NCBI RefSeq assembly: GCF_032401055.1
Contig: NZ_CP135529.1
Coordinates: forward strand, 3,842,501-3,906,500
DNA: 64,000 nt
Direction of reading: 5' to 3'
Source: Tardiphaga sp. 709
GTDB taxonomy: Bacteria > Pseudomonadota > Alphaproteobacteria > Rhizobiales > Xanthobacteraceae
This document shows, piece after piece, positions 55,378 to 64,000 of this stretch (positions are counted from its first letter, which is position 1; every line of letters starts with the position of its first letter). The notes below the pieces were generated by a model, which saw nothing but the letters and a program-made list of their open reading frames with translations, was not told where the DNA came from and made no database searches. A program made the position numbers and the translations under genes.

Positions 55378-57264
55378 ATGACCGAGCCGCAGACCCCCGA
55401 TCTCATTCTCCATCGTGGCCTGTTCACGACGCTCGATCGCTCCAATCCCGTCGCCAGCGCGGTGGCCATCAAGGATGGACGCTTCACCTATGTCGGCCAT
55501 GACGCGGACATCCTGCCGCTGGCGGGACCGAAGACGAAGGTCGTGGACCTCAAGGGCAAGCGCGTGCTGCCCGGCCTGATCGACAACCATCTGCACATCA
55601 TCCGCGGTGGTCTGAACTTCAACATGGAGCTTCGCTGGGACGGCGTGCGCTCGCTCTCCGATGCCATGAACATGCTGAAGCGTCAGGTCGCCATCACGCC
55701 GCCGCCGCAATGGGTGCGCGTGGTCGGTGGCTTCACTGAGCATCAGTTTGTCGAGAAGCGGCTGCCGACGATCGACGAACTGAATGCCGTCGCGCCTGAT
55801 ACGCCGGTGTTCCTGCTGCATCTCTATGACCGTGCATTGCTCAACGGTGCTGCGCTGCGCGCGGTCGGCTACACCAAGGACACGCCGAACCCGCCGGGCG
55901 GCGAGATCATTCGCGATGCTAACGGAAATCCGAACGGCATGCTGCTGGCCAAGCCCAATGCTGGTATTCTGTACGCAACGCTGGCCAAGGGACCGAAGCT
56001 GCCCTTCGACTATCAGGTCAACTCGACCCGCCACTTCATGCGCGAACTCAATCGCCTCGGCGTCACCGGCGCCATCGACGCCGGCGGCGGCCTCCAGAAC
56101 TACCCCGAAGATTATGCCGTCATCCAGAAACTGCATGACGAGAATCAGCTGACCATTCGTTTGGCCTACAACCTCTTTACCCAGAAGCCGAAGGGCGAGA
56201 AGGACGACTTCCTCAATTGGACGAAAACATCCAAATACAAGCAGGGCGACGACTACTTCCGCCACAACGGCGCCGGCGAAATGCTGGTGTTCTCTGCCGC
56301 AGACTTCGAGGACTTCCGCCAGCCACGTCCTGATATGGAGCCGGAGATGGAAGGCGAGCTCGAGGAGGTCGTTCGCGTTCTCGTGCAAAACAAATGGCCG
56401 TGGCGCATGCATGCGACCTATGATGAGACCATCAGCCGCGCGCTGGATGTATTCGAGCGCGTCAATCAGGAGATGTCGCTGAAAGGGCTGAACTGGTTCT
56501 TCGACCACGCCGAAACGATCTCGGATCAATCCATCGACCGTATCGCGGCGCTTGGCGGCGGCATCGCGGTGCAGCATCGCATGGCCTATCAGGGCGAATA
56601 TTTCGTCGAGCGTTACGGCCATGGCGCGGCGGAGGCCACACCGCCGGTGTCGAAGATGCTCGCCAAGGGCGTCAAGGTTTCCGCCGGCACCGATGCGACG
56701 CGCGTTGCGTCTTATAATCCCTGGGTGTCGCTGTCCTGGCTGGTTACCGGTCGCACCGTTGGTGGCATGCAGCTCTATCCGCAACGCAACTGCCTCGATC
56801 GCGAGACGGCATTGCGGATGTGGACCGAAAACGTGACGTGGTTCTCGAATGAAGAAGGCAAAAAGGGCCGCATCCAGGTCGGCCAGCTCGCCGATATCGT
56901 CGTACCCGATCGTGACTTCTTCTCCTGCGCGGAGAATGAGATCGCCGACACGAGCGCAGTACTGACAATCGTCGGCGGCAAGGTTGTCTATGCCGTCAGT
57001 GATTTCGCCAAGCTCGACGAGAATGCGCCGCCGCCAGCCATGCCGGACTGGTCGCCGGTGCGCACCTTTGGTGGCTATGGCGCGTGGGCCGCTCCCGATG
57101 CAAATGGACAGGTCGTCGCGCAGAAGATGGCGATGAGCTGCGGCTGCGCGAATTCATGCGGCGTGCATGGCCATGATCATGCCACCGCATGGTCCAGCAA
57201 GCTGCCGATCGCCGATCTCAAGAGCTTCTGGGGCGCACTCGGCTGCGCGTGCTGGGCGGTATGA
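55378..57264 (+). CDS. YtcJ-like metal-dependent amidohydrolase with Cys/His-rich tail
   Basis: This 628-residue protein of the amidohydrolase superfamily has LPGLIDNHLHIIRGG (HxH metal site), DAGGGLQNYPEDY, MHATYDETISRAL (His), WFFDHAETISD (His) and VSAGTDATRVASYNPWVSL (Asp). The last 45 residues are unusual: CGCANSCGVHGHDHA, then ALGCACWAV, giving six Cys and three His that could bind a metal. It probably hydrolyses an amide or cyclic amide. It is translationally coupled to DoxX (ATGA). There is no signal peptide. Confidence 0.88.
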   Translation: MTEPQTPDLILHRGLFTTLDRSNPVASAVAIKDGRFTYVGHDADILPLAGPKTKVVDLKGKRVLPGLIDNHLHIIRGGLNFNMELRWDGVRSLSDAMNMLKRQVAITPPPQWVRVVGGFTEHQFVEKRLPTIDELNAVAPDTPVFLLHLYDRALLNGAALRAVGYTKDTPNPPGGEIIRDANGNPNGMLLAKPNAGILYATLAKGPKLPFDYQVNSTRHFMRELNRLGVTGAIDAGGGLQNYPEDYAVIQKLHDENQLTIRLAYNLFTQKPKGEKDDFLNWTKTSKYKQGDDYFRHNGAGEMLVFSAADFEDFRQPRPDMEPEMEGELEEVVRVLVQNKWPWRMHATYDETISRALDVFERVNQEMSLKGLNWFFDHAETISDQSIDRIAALGGGIAVQHRMAYQGEYFVERYGHGAAEATPPVSKMLAKGVKVSAGTDATRVASYNPWVSLSWLVTGRTVGGMQLYPQRNCLDRETALRMWTENVTWFSNEEGKKGRIQVGQLADIVVPDRDFFSCAENEIADTSAVLTIVGGKVVYAVSDFAKLDENAPPPAMPDWSPVRTFGGYGAWAAPDANGQVVAQKMAMSCGCANSCGVHGHDHATAWSSKLPIADLKSFWGALGCACWAV

Positions 57265-57683
57265 TCACGAATCTCGCGCGTCGCGTGATCGGTGCGCCCT
57301 TTGTGCATTGGCTGTGTTTGCTCTGCCTGTGTGCGGCCTATCTGCAAGGTGGGCTGGTGAAGGCGTTCGACCTTCCGGGAGCGATTGCCGAGATGAACCA
57401 TTTCGGACTGCAGCCGGCAGCGCCCTTCGCGCTGGCGACGATCGGGCTCGAACTGGTTGCCTCGCTATTGATTCTCGGTGGCGTGTTGCGCTGGCTCGGT
57501 GCACTCTCGCTGGCAGGCTTTACGTTGATGGCGACATTTCTGGCGAATCGGTTCTGGGAGCTGGCCCCACCAGAGCGCTTTATGAGCGCCAATTCGTTTT
57601 TCGAACATATCGGCCTGTGCGGCGGCTTCCTGTTCGTCGCATGGCATGACCTTAATGACCGCGCCAGGAAGGCAAAACCATGA
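57261..57683 (+). CDS. DoxX-family membrane protein
   Basis: This 140-residue protein has four predicted helices with the DoxX pattern: HWLCLLCLCAAYLQGGLVKAFDLPGAIAEM, FALATIGLELVASLLILGGVLRWLGALSLAGFTLMATFLANRFWE and HIGLCGGFLFVAWHDL. DoxX proteins have quinone- or redox-linked roles in some cases, but this one is uncharacterised. It overlaps both flanking genes by ATGA. Confidence 0.85.
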   Translation: MITNLARRVIGAPFVHWLCLLCLCAAYLQGGLVKAFDLPGAIAEMNHFGLQPAAPFALATIGLELVASLLILGGVLRWLGALSLAGFTLMATFLANRFWELAPPERFMSANSFFEHIGLCGGFLFVAWHDLNDRARKAKP

Positions 57684-59314
57684 GCGGAGCCGCCGAGCCG
57701 GCCAAGGCAACCAGCGCCTTCGCGCCATTCCGCCAATCCATCTTCGCGGTGATCTGGGTCGCGACGGTGATGGGCAATACCGGCAGCTTCATGCGCGACG
57801 TGGCGAGCTCCTGGCTCGTTACTGATCTGTCGGCAGCGCCCGCAGCGGTCACCATGATCCAGGCCGCGGGCACGCTTCCGATCTTCCTGTTTGCAATCCC
57901 CGCCGGGGTGCTGTCCGATATTCTCGATCGCCGCAAATTCCTGATCGCGGTGCAGGTACTGCTCGCCTTGGTGAGTGCGACGCTGATGATGCTGTCCTAT
58001 TACGGGCTGCTGACGGTCAATCTGCTGATCGGCCTGACCTTCATTGGCGGGGTCGGGGCGGCACTGGTCGGGCCGACATGGCAGGCGATCGTGCCGGAGC
58101 TCGTGCCGCGACAGGACATCAAGAGTGCGGTCGCGCTGAATTCATTGGGCATCAATGTCTCGCGCTCGATCGGTCCTGCGGCAGGCGGTATCCTGTTGGC
58201 GACATTCGGCGCCGCCGTCACCTATGGCGCCGATGTCATCAGCTACATGTTCGTCATCGTAGCATTGCTGTGGTGGCCGCGCGCCAAGGCCGAGAACGAC
58301 GTGTTATCGGAGAAGTTCTTCGGCGCGTTCCGGGCGGGGTTACGCTACACACGTTCCAGCCGTGAACTGCATATTGTGCTGCTGCGGGCAGCGATCTTCT
58401 TTGCATTCTCCAGCTCGATTTGGGCGCTGCTGCCGCTGGTGGCGCGTAATCTGCTGGGTGGCGATGCCAGTTTTTACGGCGTGCTGCTTGGTGCGGTTGG
58501 CGTGGGCGCGATCGGTGGCGCGCTGGTGCTGCCGCAGCTCCGCGCGAAGCTCGACTCCGACGTGCTGCTGCTGATCGCCGCGCTGCTATCGGCGTGCGTG
58601 ATGGCTGTACTGTCCTTCGCGCCGCCGAAATGGGTTGCGTTGCCGGTTCTGCTGCTGCTCGGTTCTGCGTGGATCACGGCGCTGACGACGTTCAGTGGCG
58701 TCGCACAGGCGGTGCTGCCGAACTGGGTGCGTGGTCGCGGTCTCGCCGTCTATCTGATGGTGTTCAATGGTGCCATGGCTGCTGGAAGCCTTGGCTGGGG
58801 CGCGGTGGCCCAAGCGCTGAGCCTACCGGCGACACTGCTGGTTAGCGCATGCGGTCTCGCCGTCGCCGCCTTCATCATGCACCGGGTGAAGCTGCCGACA
58901 GGTGAAGCCGATCTCGCGCCGTCCAACTACTGGCCGGAGCCGCTGACGTCGGATGAGGTCGAACATGACCGCGGCCCCGTCCTGATCCTGATTGAGTACC
59001 GAATCGCGCGTCAAAACCGCGCGCCGTTCTTCACCGGGCTCAAGCGCCTCTCTGAAGCGCGTCGTCGCGATGGCGCTTATGGCTGGGGCATCACCGAGGA
59101 TGCGGCCGATCCGGAGAAGATCGTCGAATGGTTCCTTGTGGAATCATGGGCGGAGCATCTGCGGCAGCATCACCGCGTCTCGAAGGCTGATGCCGATGTG
59201 CAGCGCGAGATGACGCAATATCACATCGGGCCCGCCGCCCCCGTGGTCCGGCATTTTCTGACGCTGGATCTGAAAAACCCGATGTCGAAGCTCGAACTGG
59301 TCAACCAGCACTAG
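57680..59314 (+). CDS. MFS exporter (EntS/MFS_3 type) with C-terminal soluble domain
   Basis: This 544-residue transporter has FAVIWVATVMGNTGSFMRDVASSWLVTDLS, GVLSDILDRRKFLIAVQ (motif A), and GPTWQAIVPELVPRQDIKSAVALNSLGINVSRSIGPAAGG. Like its paralogue at 19806-21494 it ends in about 110 residues of soluble alpha/beta domain (LIEYRIARQNRAPFFTGLKRL, RRRDGAYGWGI). It is likely the export or uptake step of this block. It is coupled to doxX by ATGA. Confidence 0.88.
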   Translation: MSGAAEPAKATSAFAPFRQSIFAVIWVATVMGNTGSFMRDVASSWLVTDLSAAPAAVTMIQAAGTLPIFLFAIPAGVLSDILDRRKFLIAVQVLLALVSATLMMLSYYGLLTVNLLIGLTFIGGVGAALVGPTWQAIVPELVPRQDIKSAVALNSLGINVSRSIGPAAGGILLATFGAAVTYGADVISYMFVIVALLWWPRAKAENDVLSEKFFGAFRAGLRYTRSSRELHIVLLRAAIFFAFSSSIWALLPLVARNLLGGDASFYGVLLGAVGVGAIGGALVLPQLRAKLDSDVLLLIAALLSACVMAVLSFAPPKWVALPVLLLLGSAWITALTTFSGVAQAVLPNWVRGRGLAVYLMVFNGAMAAGSLGWGAVAQALSLPATLLVSACGLAVAAFIMHRVKLPTGEADLAPSNYWPEPLTSDEVEHDRGPVLILIEYRIARQNRAPFFTGLKRLSEARRRDGAYGWGITEDAADPEKIVEWFLVESWAEHLRQHHRVSKADADVQREMTQYHIGPAAPVVRHFLTLDLKNPMSKLELVNQH

Positions 59315-59331
59315 TCGCCACAAGGACTGCC

Positions 59332-60240
59332 ATGATGCGTTTGTTCAAATTCACCGCCGCTATTGTTTCCGTCGCGTTGCTATTGGCCGCGCCGCAAGAT
59401 ACATGGGCGCGCGAGGCGCCGGTGAGGGCCGGCTTTGCCGTCGGCGCGCAATATGACACGACGCATGTCTATGTTGCGCCGGACGAGGTCGATCGCTTTG
59501 TCGAAAGCTTCATCGCGACCTTTGGCGGCAAGAGCACCAAACAGGTGGTCGCGACGGTGACGCCGACGCCAAGCAGCACGACATCGCAGCTTCTGCTGAC
59601 CCCGGCGGGGTCGGTCTCGGTGTTTGGATTCAAGACGCCGATCCCTTATCCGTTCGGTCATGAGCGCACCGGCTATCTCGTCACCGATATCGATGCGGCC
59701 GTCAAAGCCGCGCAAGGCGCGGGCGCCGATGTGCTGGTCAAGACATTCCCGGATCCGATCGGCCGCGATGTCGTGGTGCAATGGCCGGGCGGTATCAACA
59801 TGCAGCTTTATTGGCACACGACGGCTCCGTCCTATCCGGAGCTGCAGACGGTCCCAGAAAATCGCGTCTACGTGCCGGCGGGCCGGGCCGACCAGTTCGT
59901 GAAGAGCTTTGTTGCTTTCTCGAAAGGCAGCGTTGTCTCCGACACGGCGAAGGCGCCGGGCATCGAGATCGGCCGCCCCAACGATACCTATCGTCGGATT
60001 CGCATCACGTCGAAGTTCGGCAAGATGACTGTGCTGGTGACCGACGGCGTGCTCCCCTATCCTTATGGCCATGAGCTGACCGGCTATGAAGTGCCGTCGC
60101 TCGACGAGACGCTGGCCAAGGCGAAGACCGCCGGAGCCGCGGTGCTGGTCGAGCCCTATGTCGCGGATGCACGCCGCGCCGCGCTGGTAAAGTTCCCCGG
60201 AGGTTATGTTGCCGAGATTCACTCTGCCGTCGGCAAGTAA
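59332..60240 (+). CDS. Secreted tandem VOC (glyoxalase-like) protein
   Basis: This 302-residue precursor has a signal peptide (LFKFTAAIVSVALLLAAPQDTWA) and two similar glyoxalase/VOC modules. The first has THVYVAPDEVDRFVESFIATFGG, YPFGHERTGYLVTDIDAAVKAAQGAGADVLV and WPGGINMQLYWH. The second has NRVYVPAGRADQFVKSFVAF, YPYGHELTGYEVPSLDETLAKAKTAGAAVLVEPYV and FPGGYVAEIHS. Conserved His/Glu positions suggest a metal centre. It is periplasmic. AAGGA at 59322 fits ATG 59332 or 59335. Confidence 0.82.
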   Translation: MMRLFKFTAAIVSVALLLAAPQDTWAREAPVRAGFAVGAQYDTTHVYVAPDEVDRFVESFIATFGGKSTKQVVATVTPTPSSTTSQLLLTPAGSVSVFGFKTPIPYPFGHERTGYLVTDIDAAVKAAQGAGADVLVKTFPDPIGRDVVVQWPGGINMQLYWHTTAPSYPELQTVPENRVYVPAGRADQFVKSFVAFSKGSVVSDTAKAPGIEIGRPNDTYRRIRITSKFGKMTVLVTDGVLPYPYGHELTGYEVPSLDETLAKAKTAGAAVLVEPYVADARRAALVKFPGGYVAEIHSAVGK

Positions 60241-61636
60241 GGCCTGGGCAGCCGCGACCGCGCTGGCCTTCAGCGCGGCGCTGCTGCCGCTCGCGCATGC
60301 CGACGATTCAGCGGTAACGCCGTCACGCCCGAAGGTTCTCACCAATCGCTGGCAGGAAGACTGGTCCGCGCTCGCCAATCCGGCGCTCCGGACCGAGCCG
60401 TTCGACGCGCTGAAGTATATTCCGCTCTTTGTCACCGATCCGAAAAGCTATGTATCGCTTGGTGCCAATCTGCGCGAGCGGTTCGAGTTCAACGATGCAC
60501 CGAATTTCGGCGTCGGCAATACGCGTGGCGATTCTTATCTGCTGCAGCGGCTGCAGATGCATGTTGATATTCGGCTAAACGAGAACTGGCAGATCTTCAC
60601 CCAGCTCGAGGACGTGCGAACCATCGACAAGGCGAGTATCTCGCCGGTCGACCAGAACCAGCTCGATCTGAGACTGGCCTTCATCGCCTATAGCGGCGCG
60701 CTGGGTGGCGGCATCTTCAAGGCGCGCGTCGGCCGGCAGGATTTTGCCTTCGATCTGCAGCGCTTCGTGTCGTCGCGTGACGGACCGAATGTGCGGCAGT
60801 CATTCGATGCGATGTGGGCGGATTACGAGACCGGGCTGTGGCGTTTCATCGGCTTTGTCAGTCAGCCCGTGCAATATCGCTTTGGCGATGTGTTCGATGA
60901 CTTCTCCGGCCAGAATTTCCGCTTCAGCACGGCGCGTATCGAACGCAAGGTTTTCGGCGACAACGAACTCTCCGGCTACTACTCGCTGTTCGAGCGATCA
61001 TCGGCGCGTTATCTCGACGCCCTGGGCGAAGAGACGCGGCACATCTTCGACGTCCGCTTTGCCGGCAATGCCAATGGCTTCGATTGGGATCTCGAGGCGA
61101 TGGGGCAGACCGGCCATGTCGGCGCTAAGGACATCGAAGCCTGGGCATTGGGCGCCCGCACCGGTCACACATTCTCTAACGTCGCATGGACGCCAAGGAT
61201 CGGCTTGCAGGCGGATGCGGCGTCAGGTGACGGGCGTGCGGGTGACAACACGATCGGTACGTTCAATCCGCTGTTCCCGAACGGTTACTATTTTTCGCTG
61301 GCAGGCTATACCGGCTACGCCAACCTGATCCATCTCAAGCCGACACTGACGGTGAAGCCCGTTGTCAATCTGACGGTGACCGCGGGAGTCGGCATGCAGT
61401 GGCGCCAGACGGTTGCCGATGCCGTCTATGTTCAGCCCAACGTTGCCGTTGCGGGCACGGCCGGGCAGGGCAGTCGCTGGACCGGGGTCTATTCGCAGCT
61501 TCGGGCGGATTACGTCTTCAACGCCAACCTGACCGGAGCCGTTGAGGCGGTGCATTATGCTGTCGGTGATACCGTGCGGAATGCCGGCGGCCATGACAGC
61601 AATTATCTCGGGCTGGAGCTGAGATATGGGTGGTAA
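60206..61636 (+). CDS. Alginate-export-family outer-membrane porin
   Basis: This 476-residue precursor has a signal peptide (AWAAATALAFSAALLPLAHA) and a beta-barrel body. Body features are YVSLGANLRERFEFNDAPNFG, NWQIFTQLEDVRTID, GIFKARVGRQDFAFDLQRFVSSRDGPNVRQSFDAMW, and a terminal aromatic YLGLELRYGW, as in outer-membrane barrels. The start overlaps the VOC gene by 35 bases; GGAGG lies just two bases before ATG 60206, so the exact start is uncertain. It is probably the substrate channel for the upstream block. Confidence 0.85.
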   Translation: MLPRFTLPSASKAWAAATALAFSAALLPLAHADDSAVTPSRPKVLTNRWQEDWSALANPALRTEPFDALKYIPLFVTDPKSYVSLGANLRERFEFNDAPNFGVGNTRGDSYLLQRLQMHVDIRLNENWQIFTQLEDVRTIDKASISPVDQNQLDLRLAFIAYSGALGGGIFKARVGRQDFAFDLQRFVSSRDGPNVRQSFDAMWADYETGLWRFIGFVSQPVQYRFGDVFDDFSGQNFRFSTARIERKVFGDNELSGYYSLFERSSARYLDALGEETRHIFDVRFAGNANGFDWDLEAMGQTGHVGAKDIEAWALGARTGHTFSNVAWTPRIGLQADAASGDGRAGDNTIGTFNPLFPNGYYFSLAGYTGYANLIHLKPTLTVKPVVNLTVTAGVGMQWRQTVADAVYVQPNVAVAGTAGQGSRWTGVYSQLRADYVFNANLTGAVEAVHYAVGDTVRNAGGHDSNYLGLELRYGW

Positions 61637-61764
61637 TCGGGCGCCCCGCTGGCCACGCGGAGGCAGTTTCATTTTGTGCCGCCGCAGAATAGGTTACGCG
61701 ATCGCCCGCCATCGGTCCCCGTTTTGGCGTGATGGTTCGGATGACGCCGACATAAGTGCCTGAC

Positions 61765-62919
61765 ATGTGGAATGAACGCGATCGCATCGCGGCCTTGCAT
61801 CGATACGATATTCTCGATTCTGCATCTGATGTGGATTTCGCAGACTTTGTGCAGATCGCATCGGATATCTGCGATGCGCCGATCGCGGCCATCAATCTGA
61901 TAGATGGCGACCGGCACTGGACCCTTACCGGTATCGGGCGCGGCGATCGGGAACTGCCGCTCGATCATTCGATCTGCGCGCAGGCGATCCGCCAGACGGA
62001 TCTTTTCGTGATCTCCGATCTGTCTTCGGATACACGCTTCCAGAATAATCCATTGGTGAGCGGGGGTCCCAGGCTCCGCTTCTATGCCAGCGCGCTGCTG
62101 GAAACACAGAATGGCCTGCCGATCGGTACCGTTTGTGTGTTGGACCACACGCCGCGCCCGGATGGTCTGTCGACACGCCAGCGCTTCACGCTGCAGGCGC
62201 TCGCGCGGCAGATCATGAACCAGCTCGAGCTCCGCCGCGCGATGATGGACATCACAACCGGAAACGCTGCGCGGGAAAGACTGGAAGCATCGCTGAACGA
62301 GAAGGAAGCCTTGCTCAAGGAAGTGCATCACCGCGTCAAGAATAACCTGCAACTCATCAGCAGTCTCCTGAATCTGCAGGCGTCGCGCATCAGCGACCCG
62401 ATCACCGCGGCTCTGTTTGCGGACAGCCGCAACCGCGTGCGGTCGATGGCACTCGTGCATGAAAACCTTTATCGTGCCGGCAACTTCGCTGAGATCGAGA
62501 TGCAGACCCATGTGCTCAGTCTGTGCACGCATCTGCGCCGCGCCTATGGGCGGGCTCGCGTCGAGATCACGGCCGAAAGTGATGACGTCACGCTGGATAT
62601 GGATCGCGCGGTGTCCTGCGGCCTTATCATCAACGAGCTCGTGTCCAATGCGTTCAAGCACGCCTTTCCTAGCAAACGCAGCGGATATATCAAGGTTCGG
62701 TTCGGCAGCCGCGACGACGGGACATGCATTCTGACCGTGGCGGATGACGGCATCGGGATGCCCGAGCAGTTCGACTTCATCGAAACCAGATCACTCGGTC
62801 TGCAGCTGGTGCGCGATCTGGTCGAGCAGTTGCACGGCACTTTCTCGGTTGATCGCACCGGCGGCACCACCTGCACCCTTACATTCCAGGCTGGCCGTAG
62901 CGCGAGGCTTGCGCCATGA
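61765..62919 (+). CDS. GAF-domain histidine kinase (HisKA_2/HWE type)
   Basis: This 384-residue protein lacks membrane segments. Residues about 15-160 form a GAF domain (ICDAPIAAINLIDGDRHW, GLPIGTVCVLDHTPRP). The kinase core starts with EVHHRVKNNLQLISSLLNLQ (phospho-His near residue 187), followed by SMALVHENLYRAGNFAEI, an N box INELVSNAFKHAFPS and G box DDGIGMP. It probably senses a cytosolic ligand, light via a bilin, or redox. A GTG at 61756 is an alternative start. It overlaps the next gene by ATGA. Confidence 0.88.
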   Translation: MWNERDRIAALHRYDILDSASDVDFADFVQIASDICDAPIAAINLIDGDRHWTLTGIGRGDRELPLDHSICAQAIRQTDLFVISDLSSDTRFQNNPLVSGGPRLRFYASALLETQNGLPIGTVCVLDHTPRPDGLSTRQRFTLQALARQIMNQLELRRAMMDITTGNAARERLEASLNEKEALLKEVHHRVKNNLQLISSLLNLQASRISDPITAALFADSRNRVRSMALVHENLYRAGNFAEIEMQTHVLSLCTHLRRAYGRARVEITAESDDVTLDMDRAVSCGLIINELVSNAFKHAFPSKRSGYIKVRFGSRDDGTCILTVADDGIGMPEQFDFIETRSLGLQLVRDLVEQLHGTFSVDRTGGTTCTLTFQAGRSARLAP

Positions 62920-64000
62920 CAACGCGCGCCCGCGTGATGGTGGTCGAAGATGATCGCATCGTTGCCCGCGATATCAGTGAGCAGCTCGGCCGGATCGGTC
63001 ATTCCGTGATCGGGGTGACCGCCCGCGGCGAGGCGGCCGTTGAGCTTGCGATCAGCAATCGCCCCGATCTGGTGCTGATGGACATCCGTCTGGAAGGCGA
63101 GATAGACGGCATCGATGCCGCCCGGCAGATCCGCGCCAGATGCCAGATCCCGGTAGTGTTCCTCACGGCCTATGCCGATGACGAGACGGTTCGGCGCGCC
63201 AGTCAGGCCGAGCCGTTCGGCTATCTGCTCAAGCCGTTCGAGGATCTGCAACTGCGCACCGTGATCGAAATGGCCCTGTACAAGGACCGCGCCGACCGCA
63301 AGCTGCGCGAGAGCACGGCGGCGCTTCAGGTGGCGCATGCGGAGCTGGCGCGCATGTCGCGGATCACCACGATGGGGCAGCTCACCGCGTCCATTGCGCA
63401 TGAAGTCAATCAGCCGCTGATGGCCGTTGTCATGAATGCCGAGGCCTGCGTGCAATGGCTCAAGGGCGAGAAGGCCAATGTCGGCGAAGCCCGCGCTGCC
63501 GCGGAGCGGGCCATCGCGGAGGGGCATCGCGCCGGAGCGATCATCCAGCGCGTCCGCGCGATTGCGCGCAACGCACCGGTGGTGTTCGAAGAGCTCGACC
63601 TGAACGAGATGATCGAAGGCGTCCTCTCGATCGTGCAGCCGGAACTGTCGCGGCGGGGGATTGCGCTGGAAGTCGATCTTCAGCCCGACCAGCCATCGAT
63701 CATTGGTGATCGGGTGCAGCTGCAACAGGTAATGTTGAACCTGGTATCCAACGCGGCGGATGCCATCAATTCATCGGAGAATCTACAACGGCGTGTGACT
63801 GTTGTGTCGGCGATGGACCCACTGGGAGAGGTCTGCGTCACCGTCAAAGATGCGGGGGTGGGTATCGACCCCGATCATCTCGATATGATCTTCAATCCGT
63901 TCTTCACGACCAAGCGGGATGGCATTGGTATGGGGCTGTCGATCTGCCGTTCCATCATCGATGCCCATGGCGGAAGGCTCTGGGCGGAGCCACGCGTGCC
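62916..64000 (+). CDS. Response-regulator/histidine-kinase fusion (partial at right edge)
   Basis: At least 361 residues are visible. An N-terminal receiver has VMVVEDDRIVARDI (acidic pair), VLMDIRLEGEIDGIDAA (phospho-Asp), FLTAYADDE and YLLKPFED (Lys). A coiled linker follows, then a HisKA kinase with MGQLTASIAHEVNQPLMAVVMNAEAC (phospho-His), NLVSNAADAIN (N box), DAGVGIDPDHLDMIFNPFFTTKRDG and GMGLSICRSIIDAHGG. The 3' end lies beyond 64000. It likely receives phosphate from the upstream kinase, then signals through its own kinase domain. Confidence 0.9.
   Translation, partial: MTTRARVMVVEDDRIVARDISEQLGRIGHSVIGVTARGEAAVELAISNRPDLVLMDIRLEGEIDGIDAARQIRARCQIPVVFLTAYADDETVRRASQAEPFGYLLKPFEDLQLRTVIEMALYKDRADRKLRESTAALQVAHAELARMSRITTMGQLTASIAHEVNQPLMAVVMNAEACVQWLKGEKANVGEARAAAERAIAEGHRAGAIIQRVRAIARNAPVVFEELDLNEMIEGVLSIVQPELSRRGIALEVDLQPDQPSIIGDRVQLQQVMLNLVSNAADAINSSENLQRRVTVVSAMDPLGEVCVTVKDAGVGIDPDHLDMIFNPFFTTKRDGIGMGLSICRSIIDAHGGRLWAEPRV

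Overview
This window is a high-GC chromosomal segment that looks alphaproteobacterial, most likely Bradyrhizobium/Rhodopseudomonas/Afipia-like (Nitrobacteraceae). The basis is the rplU-rpmA-GNAT-obgE-proB neighbourhood, an enolase-superfamily protein matching what I remember of the Bradyrhizobium D-tartrate dehydratase, DUF5939-type cyclases, a lone TadG-like protein, and the two families of long palindromic intergenic repeats. This placement is inference. I see no prophage, insertion sequence, CRISPR array or rRNA. There are two tRNAs, Ala(CGC) and Ser(CGA).

Layout. Positions 1-230 hold a minus-strand cobalamin riboswitch whose target gene lies left of the window. Positions 380-13,900 are mostly single housekeeping or accessory genes: Tat-exported PhoD phosphatase, typA/bipA, a glutathione S-transferase, an FAD amine oxidase, a DCC thiol oxidoreductase, an alpha/beta hydrolase, GNAT, inorganic pyrophosphatase, M20 peptidase, folD-DUF167-yggT, tRNA-Ala, an SDR and a TerB-like protein. 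Positions 14,000-21,800 hold a DUF5939 nucleotide cyclase, a cytochrome P450, a frameshifted membrane-protein gene followed by a 22-residue membrane peptide, a secreted lipase-like hydrolase, an MFS exporter and a small Cys-repeat protein. Positions 21,900-27,130 hold proB, obgE, an EamA exporter, GNAT, rpmA and rplU with its promoter. Positions 27,370-35,600 hold a divergent tarD/LysR pair, TadG, a ROK-family protein, two overlapping PstS-like binding proteins, tRNA-Ser and a GNAT.

Positions 35,617-53,297 form a coherent island for N-methylated glycine catabolism. It contains a GlxA/GbdR-type AraC regulator, heterotetrameric sarcosine oxidase soxBDAG, L-serine dehydratase, glyA and purU, then a complete branched-chain-type ABC transporter, an M19 dipeptidase and a V4R/DUF5943 protein. 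The predicted flow is: sarcosine to glycine plus methylene-tetrahydrofolate (SoxBDAG), glycine plus C1 unit to serine (GlyA), serine to pyruvate (SdaA), with PurU releasing surplus folate-bound C1 as formate. soxA carries an apparent one-base frameshift. A repeated motif, TGTCGCA-N4-TAC, lies in front of both the regulator gene and soxB.

Positions 53,528-61,636 carry a second, uncharacterised gene block: a broken IclR regulator, an isochorismatase-like hydrolase, XapX, a YtcJ-like amidohydrolase with a Cys/His-rich tail, DoxX, an MFS exporter, a periplasmic two-module VOC protein and an outer-membrane porin. Start/stop overlaps indicate that most of it is one transcription unit. This is the best candidate for an undescribed system. 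The window ends in a two-component pair: a GAF histidine kinase overlapping a response-regulator/kinase fusion that runs off the right edge.

At least two genes, plus the IclR remnant, are interrupted by apparent single-base indels. Sequencing error cannot be separated from real mutation here.
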